Shown here: one piece after another, positions 15,574 through 25,087 of the stretch
Layout of the letters: each line of letters starts with the position of its first letter
Position numbering within the stretch: position 1 is the first letter of the stretch
DNA from: a virus
Length of the DNA stretch: 35,852 nt
Virus record (IMG/VR): IMGVR_UViG_3300025543_000091
Location: 1-35,852 of that record
Strand: one strand, 5' to 3'
Notes under the pieces: model-generated
Databases searched by the model: none
The model's input: only the letters and a program-made list of their open reading frames with translations
What the model was told of the DNA's origin: nothing
Made by a program: the position numbers and the translations under genes

Positions 15574-16916
15574 CATATAATATCAGTATACAAAACAGTT
15601 TTAGTTTGTCCTGATCTATGCGCTCTATCTTCAGATTGTTTTCTAACTTCAAAGTTAAATGAATTAGAAAAGTAAACTACATTGGTTGCTGCAGTCAAAG
15701 TAAGACCAAATCCACCTGTAGACGGATTACCTACAAAGAATCTACATGTATCGTCTTCTTGAAAACGTTTCATGGCTAAAGTTCTTTTAGCTGAATCTAC
15801 TGCACCATAGTTAGCAACAACAGATTGTTTACCATATTTTTCTTCTAAAAATTTAATAATAGATTCGATACTATAAATGTACGTAGCCCAGATAATCATT
15901 TTACCATCTGATTCATCAATAATATCTGACAAAGCATGAAGTTTAGGATTTTTAAATTCTTTAATTACTCCATCATTTGTTTTAACAAAACCATTAGCTA
16001 CTTGGTGTAGTTTAATAATTTCAGTTAATTTATTATTATAAGAAACAGTATCATCTTGAACAATAGCAATAGCTGCTTGTCTAAGACTTTCGTAAACTTT
16101 TTTCTGTTCTTCATTCATTTCAACATAACGTTTCGCATATTGTTTAGGAGGTAAATCTAAACATTCGTCTTTAGTTACACGAAAAGAAAATTTAGATAAT
16201 TTTTCTTCTAGTTCTTCCATACGTACATAGTATTTAGGTATTTCAGTATAACGACCTCCACCTAAATCTAATCTATGTGTAACACAATAACGGCTTCTAA
16301 AAGTATAATAAGAAGTAAATCCTAAATGATGAGGACTTAAAAAATCACACTGCGTATATAAATCTAAGGGAGATTTAGTAACAGGAGATCCTGTAAGTAT
16401 TCTTCTATATTTAGAATATTCAGCTAAATTTAATACGTTTTTTGTACGAATAGCTTTATGATTTTTAACTGTAGTGCTTTCATCAATAATAGTTAATGCT
16501 TTATGTTTTGATAAATATTCTACAGCAGCTTTATAACCACGAGGCGTAGATAAAGCTTCTACATTCATACAAAAGATAGTTAAATCTTTATTCTTTTTAT
16601 AAGCTTCTTTTAAACGTTTTGGTTTGTCTATGTTCCAAGCATAAATAGAATATTCTATGTCTGGAGACATATGTTTTTTAATTTCATCAAAGGCCCAAAC
16701 TGTGTAAACAGATTTAGGAGCAATGATTAAGACACCAGTAATACCTTTATGTAAGCGTAAAAGAGCAATATTATCTATCGCAACTTTTGTCTTACCCGTA
16801 CCCATTTCCATAAAGAATGCATAGGAATCTTTATCCCAAGATTTTTCTAATGCAGTTTTCTGATGCTTGTAAGGTGGGGTTTTGTAGTTAAACAAGTTCA
16901 ACATAATAGTTGACAT
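15474..16916 (-). CDS. SNF2-type (SF2) DNA helicase/translocase
   Basis: 480 residues. Motif I is EMGTGKTK (37-44), Ia LIIAPKSV, II LTIIDEST (D145-E146, the DExx box), III LTGSP (174-178), then the second RecA domain with FVGNPSTGGFGLTLT (motif V) and QSEDRAHRSGQ (427-437, motif VI). This is the SNF2/Rad54-like signature used by many T7-like and marine phages for recombination or replication. Two starts are possible, 16916 (MSTIM...) or 16904 (MLNL...); neither has a Shine-Dalgarno, and the promoter geometry favours 16904. It is oriented against its plus-strand neighbours and has its own promoter. Confidence 0.92.
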   Translation of the reverse strand: MSTIMLNLFNYKTPPYKHQKTALEKSWDKDSYAFFMEMGTGKTKVAIDNIALLRLHKGITGVLIIAPKSVYTVWAFDEIKKHMSPDIEYSIYAWNIDKPKRLKEAYKKNKDLTIFCMNVEALSTPRGYKAAVEYLSKHKALTIIDESTTVKNHKAIRTKNVLNLAEYSKYRRILTGSPVTKSPLDLYTQCDFLSPHHLGFTSYYTFRSRYCVTHRLDLGGGRYTEIPKYYVRMEELEEKLSKFSFRVTKDECLDLPPKQYAKRYVEMNEEQKKVYESLRQAAIAIVQDDTVSYNNKLTEIIKLHQVANGFVKTNDGVIKEFKNPKLHALSDIIDESDGKMIIWATYIYSIESIIKFLEEKYGKQSVVANYGAVDSAKRTLAMKRFQEDDTCRFFVGNPSTGGFGLTLTAATNVVYFSNSFNFEVRKQSEDRAHRSGQTKTVLYTDIICQSTLDERVLSSLSNKDKLASKTLGDEIKDWLK

Positions 16917-16942
16917 ATAGTTATTAATGTTTATATAGTCAA
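16910..16942. promoter_or_regulatory. Overlapping divergent promoters: helicase (-) and replication module (+)
   Basis: Plus strand: TTGACA (16910-16915), 18-nt spacer, TATAGT (16934-16939), feeding 16967 with AGGAGG at 16955-16960. Minus strand: TTGACT (16942-16937), 17-nt spacer, TATATG (16919-16914), with the helicase Met5 ATG 10 nt further. The two promoters share the same 33 bp, so polymerase binding for one should exclude the other. Confidence 0.6.
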
Positions 16943-16966
16943 GTAATTAAATATAGGAGGCCATTT

Positions 16967-17509
16967 ATGGACTTAGAACAACTAACAACGATAAATATAA
17001 AAACTGATAAAGTCAAAGATATTGCAGATCATTGCAATAAACTTCTATCCCAAAATAAAAAAGTTGAAGAAGCAGAATTAGCTTTACAAGAAGCTAAAGC
17101 TGAACAGACTCGATTATCTGAGGAGGTTATTCCTGCTCTGATGTCAGAAGCTGGTGTTTCTAGACTTGATTTAGAGGATGGATCTTCAGTTAAGGTTTCT
17201 CCTTATTACTATGCGAAAATCCCAGAGGAAAGAAAAGCGGATGCTTTTGAATGGCTCCGCAAAAATAATGCTGGTGATTTGGTTAAAAATAATTTAACCC
17301 TATCGTTTGGTAAAGGGGAAGATTCTGAGGCAGCAAAATTAAAAGCTGAATTAGAATCAAAAGGACTGGTCGTCGACCAAAAGGAAGATGTCCACTGGCA
17401 AACTCTTAGAGGATTTGTGAGAGATCAAATCGAAAAGGGTGTAAATATACCTTCCGATTTATTTGGATTGTATATTAGTCAGAAGACCAAAATAACAACT
17501 AACAACTAA
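16967..17509 (+). CDS. Conserved phage protein of the replication module, unknown
   Basis: 180 residues. An N-terminal coiled coil (about 25-65, KVEEAELALQEAKAEQTRLS and EEVIPAL) precedes a compact domain with SRLDLEDGSSVKVSPYYYAK, AFEWLRKNNAGDLVKNNLTL, and SDLFGLYISQKTKI at the end. The arrangement is known from marine phages as an unannotated neighbour of the putative ssDNA-binding protein; a host-nuclease inhibitor or recombination accessory is possible but no motif proves it. Ribosome site AGGAGG, 6 nt before ATG. First gene of the replication transcript. Confidence 0.75.
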   Translation: MDLEQLTTINIKTDKVKDIADHCNKLLSQNKKVEEAELALQEAKAEQTRLSEEVIPALMSEAGVSRLDLEDGSSVKVSPYYYAKIPEERKADAFEWLRKNNAGDLVKNNLTLSFGKGEDSEAAKLKAELESKGLVVDQKEDVHWQTLRGFVRDQIEKGVNIPSDLFGLYISQKTKITTNN

Positions 17510-17526
17510 CACATAAGGAGCAAAAA

Positions 17527-18333
17527 ATGGCAACACAAAAAGCCAACTCTTCAGCGGTAGTCGAAAAGACTACAGCTGCACCTCCATCATTAGACATCTC
17601 TTCTTTAGAGAAGTTTGCTGGTGCTGGAGCGGAAAATGTTACATCACAAGATGTATCACTTCCATTTCTTAAAATTCTCACTAGCAATTCACCTCATGTA
17701 ACACAAGGTGATTCAAAGTTTATTGAGAATGCAAGACCAGGACAAGTAATTAATACTGTTCTGAATAAACTGTATAACGGTAAAGACGGATTTAAAGTCG
17801 TACCGTGTTTTTATAAATTCGAATATGTAGAATGGGCAGACAGAGGTAAAGCTGATTCGCTTGCACCTGTTAATTCTTATCCTGCAGATTCAGACATCAT
17901 GACTAAAACTAAAAGAGGTGATGATAGAAAAGATAGATTGGACAATGGTAATTACATTGAGCCAACTCATTATCACTATGTTTTAATTGTAGATGAGAAT
18001 GATCAACCTGCTGAAACAGCGGTCATTGTTATGAAGGCCACTCAAGCAAAGAAATCTAAGAAGTGGAATTCAATGATGTTATCTCAAAGACGAAAAGGCA
18101 AGAATGGCTTTTTCCAACCACCAACATGGTCTCAAATCTATACTTTGAAAACTGTGTTAGAAAAGAATAATTTAGGTTCTTGGTACGGTTGGGAAGTAGA
18201 ACATACTAAAGACATTCCTAATGCAACTTTAATGGAAGGTGCAAAAGCTTTCTATGAAACTTGTTCTAAAGGAATGGCTAAGGTTAGTCTGTCTCAAGAG
18301 AACGAGAACACTGCGGAGGCTACACCGTTTTAA
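17527..18333 (+). CDS. Putative single-stranded DNA-binding protein
   Basis: 268 residues. The N-terminus is low-complexity (Ala/Thr/Ser). Then GAGAENVTSQDVSLPFLKIL and TSNSPHVT form an opening shared by phage DNA-binding proteins in this location. The core holds many aromatics and basic residues (GFKVVPCFYKFEYVEWADRG; KKWNSMMLSQRRKGKNGFFQ), suitable for an OB-like ssDNA-binding surface, and the C-terminus is acidic (SQENENTAEATPF), like SSB and T7 gp2.5 tails. AAGGAG precedes the ATG. Placed just before primase. The family is inferred rather than proven. Confidence 0.65.
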   Translation: MATQKANSSAVVEKTTAAPPSLDISSLEKFAGAGAENVTSQDVSLPFLKILTSNSPHVTQGDSKFIENARPGQVINTVLNKLYNGKDGFKVVPCFYKFEYVEWADRGKADSLAPVNSYPADSDIMTKTKRGDDRKDRLDNGNYIEPTHYHYVLIVDENDQPAETAVIVMKATQAKKSKKWNSMMLSQRRKGKNGFFQPPTWSQIYTLKTVLEKNNLGSWYGWEVEHTKDIPNATLMEGAKAFYETCSKGMAKVSLSQENENTAEATPF

Positions 18334-18335
18334 TT

Positions 18336-19877
18336 ATGGAGTCGCTAGATTTTTTTAGCGACCTATTCGGTGGATTAGACTCTGCTTACGGTACCTACGA
18401 GCTAAATGGGGCTCGTAGGTCCGATGGTAAAGCTGAAGGAAAGGCATTTACTAAGAAAGGCGCTGTAACAAAAGAATTATTCCTGAAACACCTCAAAGGT
18501 GAATTGTCTTTAGGTATTGTACCGATCATGAAAGACAATAACTGTAAGTGGGGATGTATTGATGTAGATAAATATAATTTAGATATTACATCTACAATTA
18601 AGAAAATTAGAGATAATAATATTCCTTTATTTCCATACAGATCTAAATCTGGTGGATTACATTTATTCTTACATATTGATGGAGTCATACCTGCATCGGA
18701 TATGATTTCTAAATTAACAGAGATTGCTGGTGTACTTGGTTTTGGAGATTGTGAAATATTTCCTAAACAAAGAACCATTAATGTAGAATTAGGAACTATT
18801 GGTAATTGGTTAAATCTTCCTTATCACAATGCAGAGATGACCATGCGTTACGCAATAAACGATAACGGCCACTCAATACCTATTGATGCATTAGAAGCAG
18901 CAGTAAAAAAATATTTAATTAAACCAGAAGATTTTTACAAGATAGAAGCAAAATTAGAACATGCGAATGATGATATGTTTAATGAGTATCCTCCATGTGT
19001 TCAAGCATTTATGACACAATCTATGGAAGCAGGAGGTCGTAACGAAGCTTTATTTAACGTAGGTGTCTGTATGATTAAGAAGTTAGGTAAAGATGGTGCA
19101 TGGGAAAATGATCTTCATGAAGTAAATAAAAATTGGGGAGAGAATGCATTACCTGCAAATGAAATTAAGAATACTATTATTAAATCTTTAAATAAAGAAA
19201 AGGAATATAATTACAAATGTAATACACCACCTGCAAAAAGATTTTGTAATCAAGACTTATGCATCAAAAGAAAATTAGGTATTGGTAAAGGTAACTATAG
19301 TTTTTCTGTAGACTCCTTTCAAAAGATAAATACCAAACCACCTAAATATATTTTAACGATAGATAAAAAACCTGTAAGACTTACAGGACAACAGTTGTGT
19401 CAGCAACAATTATTAAAAACAGAATTGTTTGATACAGATATTGTTTGGAAAACTATGGAGAAGGAACAATTTCATCTATGGTTAAATTATTTAAAATCAA
19501 TTCAAACAGATGTAGAGGGATATGACTTTACCGATGATGATAAAGATGAATTTCAATATTTGTTTAAAAACTTTATTGATGACAATCAAGTTGCAGATCA
19601 TATTACTCAAACACAAACTGATTATGTTTATGAAGAAAACAATTATTTATTTTTTAGAGCAGAAATATTTAAAAAGTTTTTAAAAAAAGAAGGTCAGAAC
19701 TTAAAGGCATCTGAAGTTAAAGAAATGTTAATTGATAATGGTGCAGAATATATTCGTAAGCACGGTGATTATACTGCAAGATTATGGAAGATACCTAAAC
19801 CTAAACTAGAGGATATTAAAGATCGAAATGTTAGATTCGACAAAAAACTCCCATCGTTTGACCCAGATAACCAATAA
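18336..19877 (+). CDS. Primase of the archaeo-eukaryotic primase (AEP) superfamily
   Basis: 513 residues. WGCIDVDKY carries the metal pair D76/D78, and YRSKSGGLHLFLHID carries the S/G-x-H motif (H109). EIFPKQ and LGNWLNLPYHN-like elements follow, as in prophage and TOTE-type primases. The middle (RNEALFNVGVCMIKKLGKDG; NEIKNTIIKSLNKEKEY) looks like a PriCT-type helical domain, followed by CNTPPAKRFCNQDLC, a Cys cluster. It should lay primers for the family A polymerase. No Walker A motif is present, so it is not a primase-helicase fusion; the helicase is the next gene. Overlaps that gene by 50 nt. Confidence 0.85.
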   Translation: MESLDFFSDLFGGLDSAYGTYELNGARRSDGKAEGKAFTKKGAVTKELFLKHLKGELSLGIVPIMKDNNCKWGCIDVDKYNLDITSTIKKIRDNNIPLFPYRSKSGGLHLFLHIDGVIPASDMISKLTEIAGVLGFGDCEIFPKQRTINVELGTIGNWLNLPYHNAEMTMRYAINDNGHSIPIDALEAAVKKYLIKPEDFYKIEAKLEHANDDMFNEYPPCVQAFMTQSMEAGGRNEALFNVGVCMIKKLGKDGAWENDLHEVNKNWGENALPANEIKNTIIKSLNKEKEYNYKCNTPPAKRFCNQDLCIKRKLGIGKGNYSFSVDSFQKINTKPPKYILTIDKKPVRLTGQQLCQQQLLKTELFDTDIVWKTMEKEQFHLWLNYLKSIQTDVEGYDFTDDDKDEFQYLFKNFIDDNQVADHITQTQTDYVYEENNYLFFRAEIFKKFLKKEGQNLKASEVKEMLIDNGAEYIRKHGDYTARLWKIPKPKLEDIKDRNVRFDKKLPSFDPDNQ

Positions 19878-21429
19878 AACTTTTAAAATATTTGGTCCAC
19901 CTGGCACAGGCAAAACTACTAGACTAATTAAAATATTAGAAAAGTGGTTACGACTTGGAGTTAAACCACACGAAATTGTTTATGTATCTTTTACCAACAA
20001 AGCAATTAACGAAGCGGTATCTAGAGTATTAAAAAAGTTTAAAGATTACAAAGAAGAAGACTTTGATAATTTTAGAACCATACATTCTTTTTGTAAAAAA
20101 CATTTACGAAGTGCTCAAGTGCTGGATCCTAAAACAGATATGTTAGAGTTTCATACAACGTTTGGAACGGTTAAAGCAGATCTTACTGAAGAAGATATGA
20201 ATCATAAAGTATTTAATAATTGGTGTTTAAGAGTTTATGATAAATCTAGGAATATGTTAATTCATCCTGATGAAGGATTTAGAAGAGAATCTATGAAGAG
20301 AGCTCGATTCAAACAATACAAAGACATTGTAAGAAACTACGAAGCATTTAAAAAAGATCACAGAATAGATTTTACAGATATGGTACAAAAATTTATTAAA
20401 GAAGTACCCGTTCAAAGTTATAAAGTATTTATTGTAGATGAAGCACAAGATTTAACTCCTCTTCAATGGCAATTTGTTGCGAAGGTTGCAGACAAAGCTC
20501 ATAGAATTTATTTAGCAGGAGATGATGATCAAGCGATCTATGAATGGAATGGTGCAGATGTGCATACCTTTTTAAACTTTCCAGGTAGAGTGTTTATATT
20601 AAAGAAATCATATCGATTAAATAAAGATGTGCATTTATTATCAGAACAGATATTGAAATTAATTCCTATAAGACAGGAAAAAGAGTTTACATCTAACGAT
20701 GTAGAGGGTCATATTGCCAGGTGGTCAAAGTTTAACGAAGTGCCTTTCGAACAGCTATCTGGCAATTGGCTTATTCTAGGTCGGGTTGGAGATTGTGTGA
20801 ATGAATTAAAAGAAATGGCAAGACAAAAAGGATTATATTTTCAAGATATGCGAGGCAATAAATCTTTTAATATTAATAAATGGAATGCAATTAATTACTG
20901 GAGAAAATTAATTGATGGAGAAACTTTAGTAAGAGAAGAAGTAGGAGTGTTGTATGATTTTATACAAGAGATTGGAAGAGGTTGGCGTAAGATTGATTCG
21001 AAAAATTGGTCTACTATACATCCTAACGAACCATTAAATTTAGAAAAATTATATCAATGTGGATTAACCTCTACAGAAAAAGAATGGTGGAAAGTTTTAA
21101 ATAGAAAATTTACATCTAGAGACTTGGATTATTTTGAAAATGTGTTAAGTAAAGGAATTGAACTTAATGACAAATCAAACATCATTATCGACACTATCCA
21201 CGCAGTTAAAGGAGGTGAAGCAGATAATGTTCTTATTTATGAAAAAGCTAATTGGCCTTCTAATTTTTCAAATAAAAATGGTGTGGAAAAAATGGCAGAA
21301 GCTCGTGTTTGGTATACTGGAGTTACTAGAGCAAAGAAAACACTTCATTTTTTATCTACTAATCATGAGTATTATTTCCCTATTGGCAAAATATTATCTA
21401 ACTATGTAAGGAGCAAACATGACAACTAA
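19828..21429 (+). CDS. UvrD/Rep-like SF1 helicase
   Basis: 533 residues with ordered SF1A motifs: FGPPGTGKTT (22-31, Walker A), VYVSFTNKAINEA (Ia), RTIHSFC, FIVDEAQDL (DEAQD 204-208, motif II), LAGDDDQAIYEWNGAD (motif III), KKSYRLN (IV), IIDTIHAVKGGEADNV (V) and VWYTGVTRAKKTLHF (VI). It is an ATP-driven 3'-5' translocase, likely the replicative or recombination helicase working with the AEP primase. The ATG at 19828 lies within the primase gene; GAGG is 15 nt upstream, so a slightly later start is possible, but no nearby Met is available before the Walker A motif. Confidence 0.92.
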   Translation: MLDSTKNSHRLTQITNKTFKIFGPPGTGKTTRLIKILEKWLRLGVKPHEIVYVSFTNKAINEAVSRVLKKFKDYKEEDFDNFRTIHSFCKKHLRSAQVLDPKTDMLEFHTTFGTVKADLTEEDMNHKVFNNWCLRVYDKSRNMLIHPDEGFRRESMKRARFKQYKDIVRNYEAFKKDHRIDFTDMVQKFIKEVPVQSYKVFIVDEAQDLTPLQWQFVAKVADKAHRIYLAGDDDQAIYEWNGADVHTFLNFPGRVFILKKSYRLNKDVHLLSEQILKLIPIRQEKEFTSNDVEGHIARWSKFNEVPFEQLSGNWLILGRVGDCVNELKEMARQKGLYFQDMRGNKSFNINKWNAINYWRKLIDGETLVREEVGVLYDFIQEIGRGWRKIDSKNWSTIHPNEPLNLEKLYQCGLTSTEKEWWKVLNRKFTSRDLDYFENVLSKGIELNDKSNIIIDTIHAVKGGEADNVLIYEKANWPSNFSNKNGVEKMAEARVWYTGVTRAKKTLHFLSTNHEYYFPIGKILSNYVRSKHDN

Positions 21430-21664
21430 AGAAGATCTTGAACGAGTGTTTCCATCTAATAGACAAGAAGGTGGGGATCATTATAGTAAACATACAATAC
21501 AGCCCTATACATTTATAACAGAAAACAATCTTTCTTTTTTTCAAGGAAACGTAATTAAATATGTAGTGAGATATAAAGATAAAAACGGAATAGAAGATTT
21601 AAAAAAAATAATACATTATTGTGAATTAGAGATTGAGCAAATGCGTAAAGGACATAACAAATAA
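21419..21664 (+). CDS. DUF3310 protein
   Basis: 81 residues. EGGDHYSKHTIQPYTFITEN, then FFQGNVIKYVVRYKDKNGIE and DLKKIIHYCELEI, matches the DUF3310 signature GGDHY...IQP..FI...L.F..GN.IKY..R...KNG..DL.K...Y. The family is common in phages and is sometimes called a nucleotide-kinase-like protein; its biochemistry is unknown. AAGGAG precedes the start, which overlaps the helicase stop by 11 nt. Confidence 0.88.
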   Translation: MTTKEDLERVFPSNRQEGGDHYSKHTIQPYTFITENNLSFFQGNVIKYVVRYKDKNGIEDLKKIIHYCELEIEQMRKGHNK

Positions 21665-22326
21665 TGTCTACTAAACCTATAGAAATACATACAAATTTAT
21701 TTGGTAGATTAAAAGAACATAAAGTATCTATTCATAATGCAGTAGATGTAGGTTGTTATAAAGGAGAATGGTCTAAACGATTAAAAAAAAGTTATCCGAC
21801 AGTAAATTTATATTTAATTGATGCTTCTGATACATATGCAAAAGAATTAAATGAATTAGGAACTTTTATTAGTGCATATGTAGGTCAAAATGAAGAAGAA
21901 AGAGATTTTTATCATAGTGATAAAAGTGAAACAGGAGACTCTTTGTATTTAGAAAACTCTAATATTAAATTTAATTCTAAAAAAATTAAAACTAAAAAAT
22001 TAATGGATATAATTCCATTTCAAAATTATGATTATATAAAAATGGATGTGCAAGGAGCAGAACTAGAAATTATAGAAGGTTCTTTACCTTTATTTACAAA
22101 AACAAAATGGGTTCAATTAGAATGTCCTGTTCATCCTAATAATAAAGGAGCTCCTAATTTTGCACAAATTATTAATTACATGGCAAATAGTGGATTTGAA
22201 ACTTTTGATATTGAAAATATATTTTACAATGGTAAATTAATGTGTATAGATTTTCTTTTTAATAATATTACTTTGCCTAAAGTAACTTCATTAGAATTAC
22301 AAACATTAGAATATAAAATAAATTAA
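21664..22326 (+). CDS. FkbM-type SAM-dependent methyltransferase (first of pair)
   Basis: 220 residues with a SAM-binding motif AVDVGCYKGEW (motif I), YLIDAS (motif II), then TKKLMDIIPFQNYDYIKMDV followed by QGAELEIIEGS. The latter is the diagnostic FkbM 'K.D.(Q/E)G.E...l.G' element. FkbM enzymes O-methylate sugars or polyketides; the acceptor here is unknown. The start shares a base with the DUF3310 stop (TAATG). Confidence 0.88.
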   Translation: MSTKPIEIHTNLFGRLKEHKVSIHNAVDVGCYKGEWSKRLKKSYPTVNLYLIDASDTYAKELNELGTFISAYVGQNEEERDFYHSDKSETGDSLYLENSNIKFNSKKIKTKKLMDIIPFQNYDYIKMDVQGAELEIIEGSLPLFTKTKWVQLECPVHPNNKGAPNFAQIINYMANSGFETFDIENIFYNGKLMCIDFLFNNITLPKVTSLELQTLEYKIN

Positions 22327-23012
22327 TGATTAATAAAGTAAATTGTTTCGGTAATGATATTTATCTTCCTGCTTGTGATCATTTTATTCAAGCATCTATT
22401 AAAGATACGGGCGGTTGGGAAAAGAAAATACATGAATGTTATTCTTCGTTCCTGACAAAAGATTCCGTTGTAATAGAAATAGGAGCTCATGTAGGAACTC
22501 ATACGGTTGCTTTGGCAAAATTATGTAAGCATGTGTACACGTTTGAAATACAAAGATTTTTAAATCAATTATTAAATTTTAATGTAATTAATAATGGTTG
22601 TTATAATGTAACTACTTTTTTTGAAGGAATTCATAATTACAATGCTGTAAAACAAGTAGAGGAGCTCGAATACAATAGAGTGTTTAACACAGGAGCTCTG
22701 ACTATTGAATCTTTACATAAACCATGGGGTTATCCAATTATGGTTACAAAAATAGATACAAAATTTAATTATACGTTTTTAAATAGATTAGATTTACTTA
22801 AGATTGATGCAGAGGGTGTAGAAAGAGATATTATTAAAGGTGGATTACAAATAATAAAACATTTCAAACCAAGAATATTAGTAGAGTTTGATGGTGAGCC
22901 CGATAAAAACGAAATGAAACAGTTGCTTTCAGAATATCAATGGGAAGACATTATTGATTATCATTTAGATGTTCCAAATCAAATGATGTTAGGAAGTTAT
23001 ATAACTAAATGA
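22326..23012 (+). CDS. FkbM-type SAM-dependent methyltransferase (second of pair)
   Basis: 228 residues. SVVIEIGAHVGTHTVALAKL (SAM motif I), HVYTFEIQ (motif II), then LDLLKIDAEGVERDIIKGG, the FkbM signature, and PRILVEFDGEPDK. Similar in fold to its upstream neighbour but clearly diverged, so either an old duplication or two separately acquired genes. The start is coupled to the previous stop (TAATG) and the stop overlaps the polymerase start (ATGA). The substrate may be the glycan built by the two glycosyltransferases at 3.9-5.6 kb. Confidence 0.87.
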   Translation: MINKVNCFGNDIYLPACDHFIQASIKDTGGWEKKIHECYSSFLTKDSVVIEIGAHVGTHTVALAKLCKHVYTFEIQRFLNQLLNFNVINNGCYNVTTFFEGIHNYNAVKQVEELEYNRVFNTGALTIESLHKPWGYPIMVTKIDTKFNYTFLNRLDLLKIDAEGVERDIIKGGLQIIKHFKPRILVEFDGEPDKNEMKQLLSEYQWEDIIDYHLDVPNQMMLGSYITK

Positions 23013-24883
23013 CTACACAATTAACATTTACACAGACTGAAAGTGACTGGACACCGCCCACCGAATACCCAGACTTAACTAACAGATCTGTTATCGCAAT
23101 TGACTTAGAAACAAGAGATCCAGATATAAAACAAAAAGGACCAGGTTGGGCTACAAAAAATGGAGAAGTGGTTGGAATTGCTGTAGCTGCAGATGGATTC
23201 AAAGGATATTTTCCTATTGCACACGAAAAGGGACCAAACTTAGATCCTGGTATGACTTTAAAATGGTTTGCAAAAATGATGGCGTCAGATGCAGACAAGA
23301 TTTGTCATAATGCTTCATACGATATTGGTTGGTGTAAAGCTATGGGTATTAAAGTGAACGGAAGAATTATTGATACGATGTTAGCTGGAGCTATTATAGA
23401 TGAAAACAGAAGAGGTTATTCTTTAAATGCATTATCTGCAGAATATTTAGGCGAAGTTAAAGTAGAAACAAAATTAAGAGAGAAAGCAGAAGAATGGGGT
23501 CTTGATGCAAAGCAAGATTTATGGAGATTGCCTGCAAGCTTTGTTGGAGAGTATGCGGAACAAGATGCTGAATTAACTTTAAAGTTATGGAGAAAATTTG
23601 AAATAGAAATAAGAACTCAAAACTTACAAACTATATTTGATATGGAAACTAAATTGTTACCAATCTTAATTGAAATGCGAGAGCATGGAATCAGAGTTGA
23701 TTTAGAAAAAGCAGATAAAATGAAAAAAGTTTTTGTTCAAGAAGAACAGAAAAAAGTTAAAGAAATCAAAGATTTAACAGGAATTGATGTAGAAATATGG
23801 GCAGCAGTATCTTTATCGAAAGCTTTTGACGCACTTAAAATACCTTATGATCGAACAGAAAAAACAAAAGCCCCTAGCTTTACATCTAATTGGTTGTTAA
23901 ATTGCACTCACCCTTTAGCTAAACTTGTAAGAGAAGCTAGGGAGATGAATAAATTTCATTCAACATTTATTGATAGTATATTTAAATATGAACATAAAGG
24001 ACGAATTCACGCGGAAATTAATCAGTTACGTAGTGATAATGGGGGGACTGTTAGCGGTAGGCTTTCTATGTCAAACCCAAACCTCCAACAAGTACCAGCA
24101 AGAAACAAAGAATTTGGAAAACAAATTCGATCATTATTTTTGCCTGATGAAGGAACCAAATGGGGTTCATTCGACTACTCTCAACAAGAACCAAGACTTG
24201 TGGTGCATTATGCATCTTCAGTCGATTCAGGATTCGAAGGATCCTTTGAATTAATTAAAGCATATGAAAAAGAGGACACGGACTTTCACCAAGTGGTTGC
24301 TGATATGGCTGATATACCTCGATCGCAAGCGAAGACAATCAATCTTGGGCTCTTTTACGGAATGGGAGCAGCGAAGTTATCGCGTGAACTTGGTATTGAT
24401 ACGGAGTCTGCGAAAAATCTTTTAGCAGAATATAATCGTAAAGTACCTTTTGTAAAACAATTGGCTAATCGTTGTATGGCAGTTGCAGATAAAAAAGGTT
24501 GTGTGGTGACGATACGAGGAAGACATTGTCGATTTAACATGTGGGAACCAAAATCGTGGGGTGTATATACTCCAATGACATTGCAAGAGGCATCTTCTAA
24601 ATACGAAATGCATCAATTGAAACGTGCAGGAACTTATAAAGCATTAAATAGATTGATACAAGGCTCAGCAGCAGATCAAACTAAACAAGCAATCATAGAC
24701 TGTTACGACAACGGCCACAGGCCACTGTTACAAATTCATGATGAACTTTGTTTTAATATTACATCAGACGAAGATACAAAAACAATTCAATCAAAAATGG
24801 AACACTGTTTAGATGATGTACCCATGAAAGTCCCTTCAAAAGTAGATATTGCGATAGGTGACAACTGGGGTGATGCAAGTTAA
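23009..24883 (+). CDS. polA: Family A DNA polymerase with 3'-5' exonuclease
   Basis: 624 residues. The exonuclease domain is intact: AIDLET (D32/E34), CHNASYDIGWC and YAEQDAELTLKLW. Polymerase motif A is SFDYSQQEPRLVVHYA (D389), motif B RSQAKTINLGLFYGMG, motif C QIHDELCFN (D578/E579). The residue aligned with E. coli Phe762 is Leu (Leu446 here), a known polymorphic position in viral PolA. There is no 5'-3' exonuclease domain, as usual in phages. Replicates the genome with the upstream primase and helicase. Last large gene of the replication block. Confidence 0.95.
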   Translation: MTTQLTFTQTESDWTPPTEYPDLTNRSVIAIDLETRDPDIKQKGPGWATKNGEVVGIAVAADGFKGYFPIAHEKGPNLDPGMTLKWFAKMMASDADKICHNASYDIGWCKAMGIKVNGRIIDTMLAGAIIDENRRGYSLNALSAEYLGEVKVETKLREKAEEWGLDAKQDLWRLPASFVGEYAEQDAELTLKLWRKFEIEIRTQNLQTIFDMETKLLPILIEMREHGIRVDLEKADKMKKVFVQEEQKKVKEIKDLTGIDVEIWAAVSLSKAFDALKIPYDRTEKTKAPSFTSNWLLNCTHPLAKLVREAREMNKFHSTFIDSIFKYEHKGRIHAEINQLRSDNGGTVSGRLSMSNPNLQQVPARNKEFGKQIRSLFLPDEGTKWGSFDYSQQEPRLVVHYASSVDSGFEGSFELIKAYEKEDTDFHQVVADMADIPRSQAKTINLGLFYGMGAAKLSRELGIDTESAKNLLAEYNRKVPFVKQLANRCMAVADKKGCVVTIRGRHCRFNMWEPKSWGVYTPMTLQEASSKYEMHQLKRAGTYKALNRLIQGSAADQTKQAIIDCYDNGHRPLLQIHDELCFNITSDEDTKTIQSKMEHCLDDVPMKVPSKVDIAIGDNWGDAS

Positions 24884-24892
24884 ACTATAGTA

Positions 24893-25087
24893 ATGACAAA
24901 ATTTCTTAGCCCAGACACTATTGTTGGTCAATGTCCTAATTGTAGAAGAGATACAGTGTTTGATGCTACAGAAGATGTAAATATTTATACTTGCGGACTT
25001 TGTTATAAGAAAGCAAAACAATGGAAAAATGGAAAAATACATTGGGCAGTTATTACTGACGATCAGCCTTATGTAGATTACCTTTAA
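24893..25087 (+). CDS. Small zinc-ribbon protein
   Basis: 64 residues with Cys14-x2-Cys17 (CPNC) and Cys34-x2-Cys37 (CGLC), a classic four-Cys zinc ribbon separated by 16 residues, followed by an aromatic C-terminal part (KIHWAVITDDQPYVDYL). Follows the polymerase by 9 nt. Likely nucleic-acid- or protein-binding; no further clue. Confidence 0.75.
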   Translation: MTKFLSPDTIVGQCPNCRRDTVFDATEDVNIYTCGLCYKKAKQWKNGKIHWAVITDDQPYVDYL

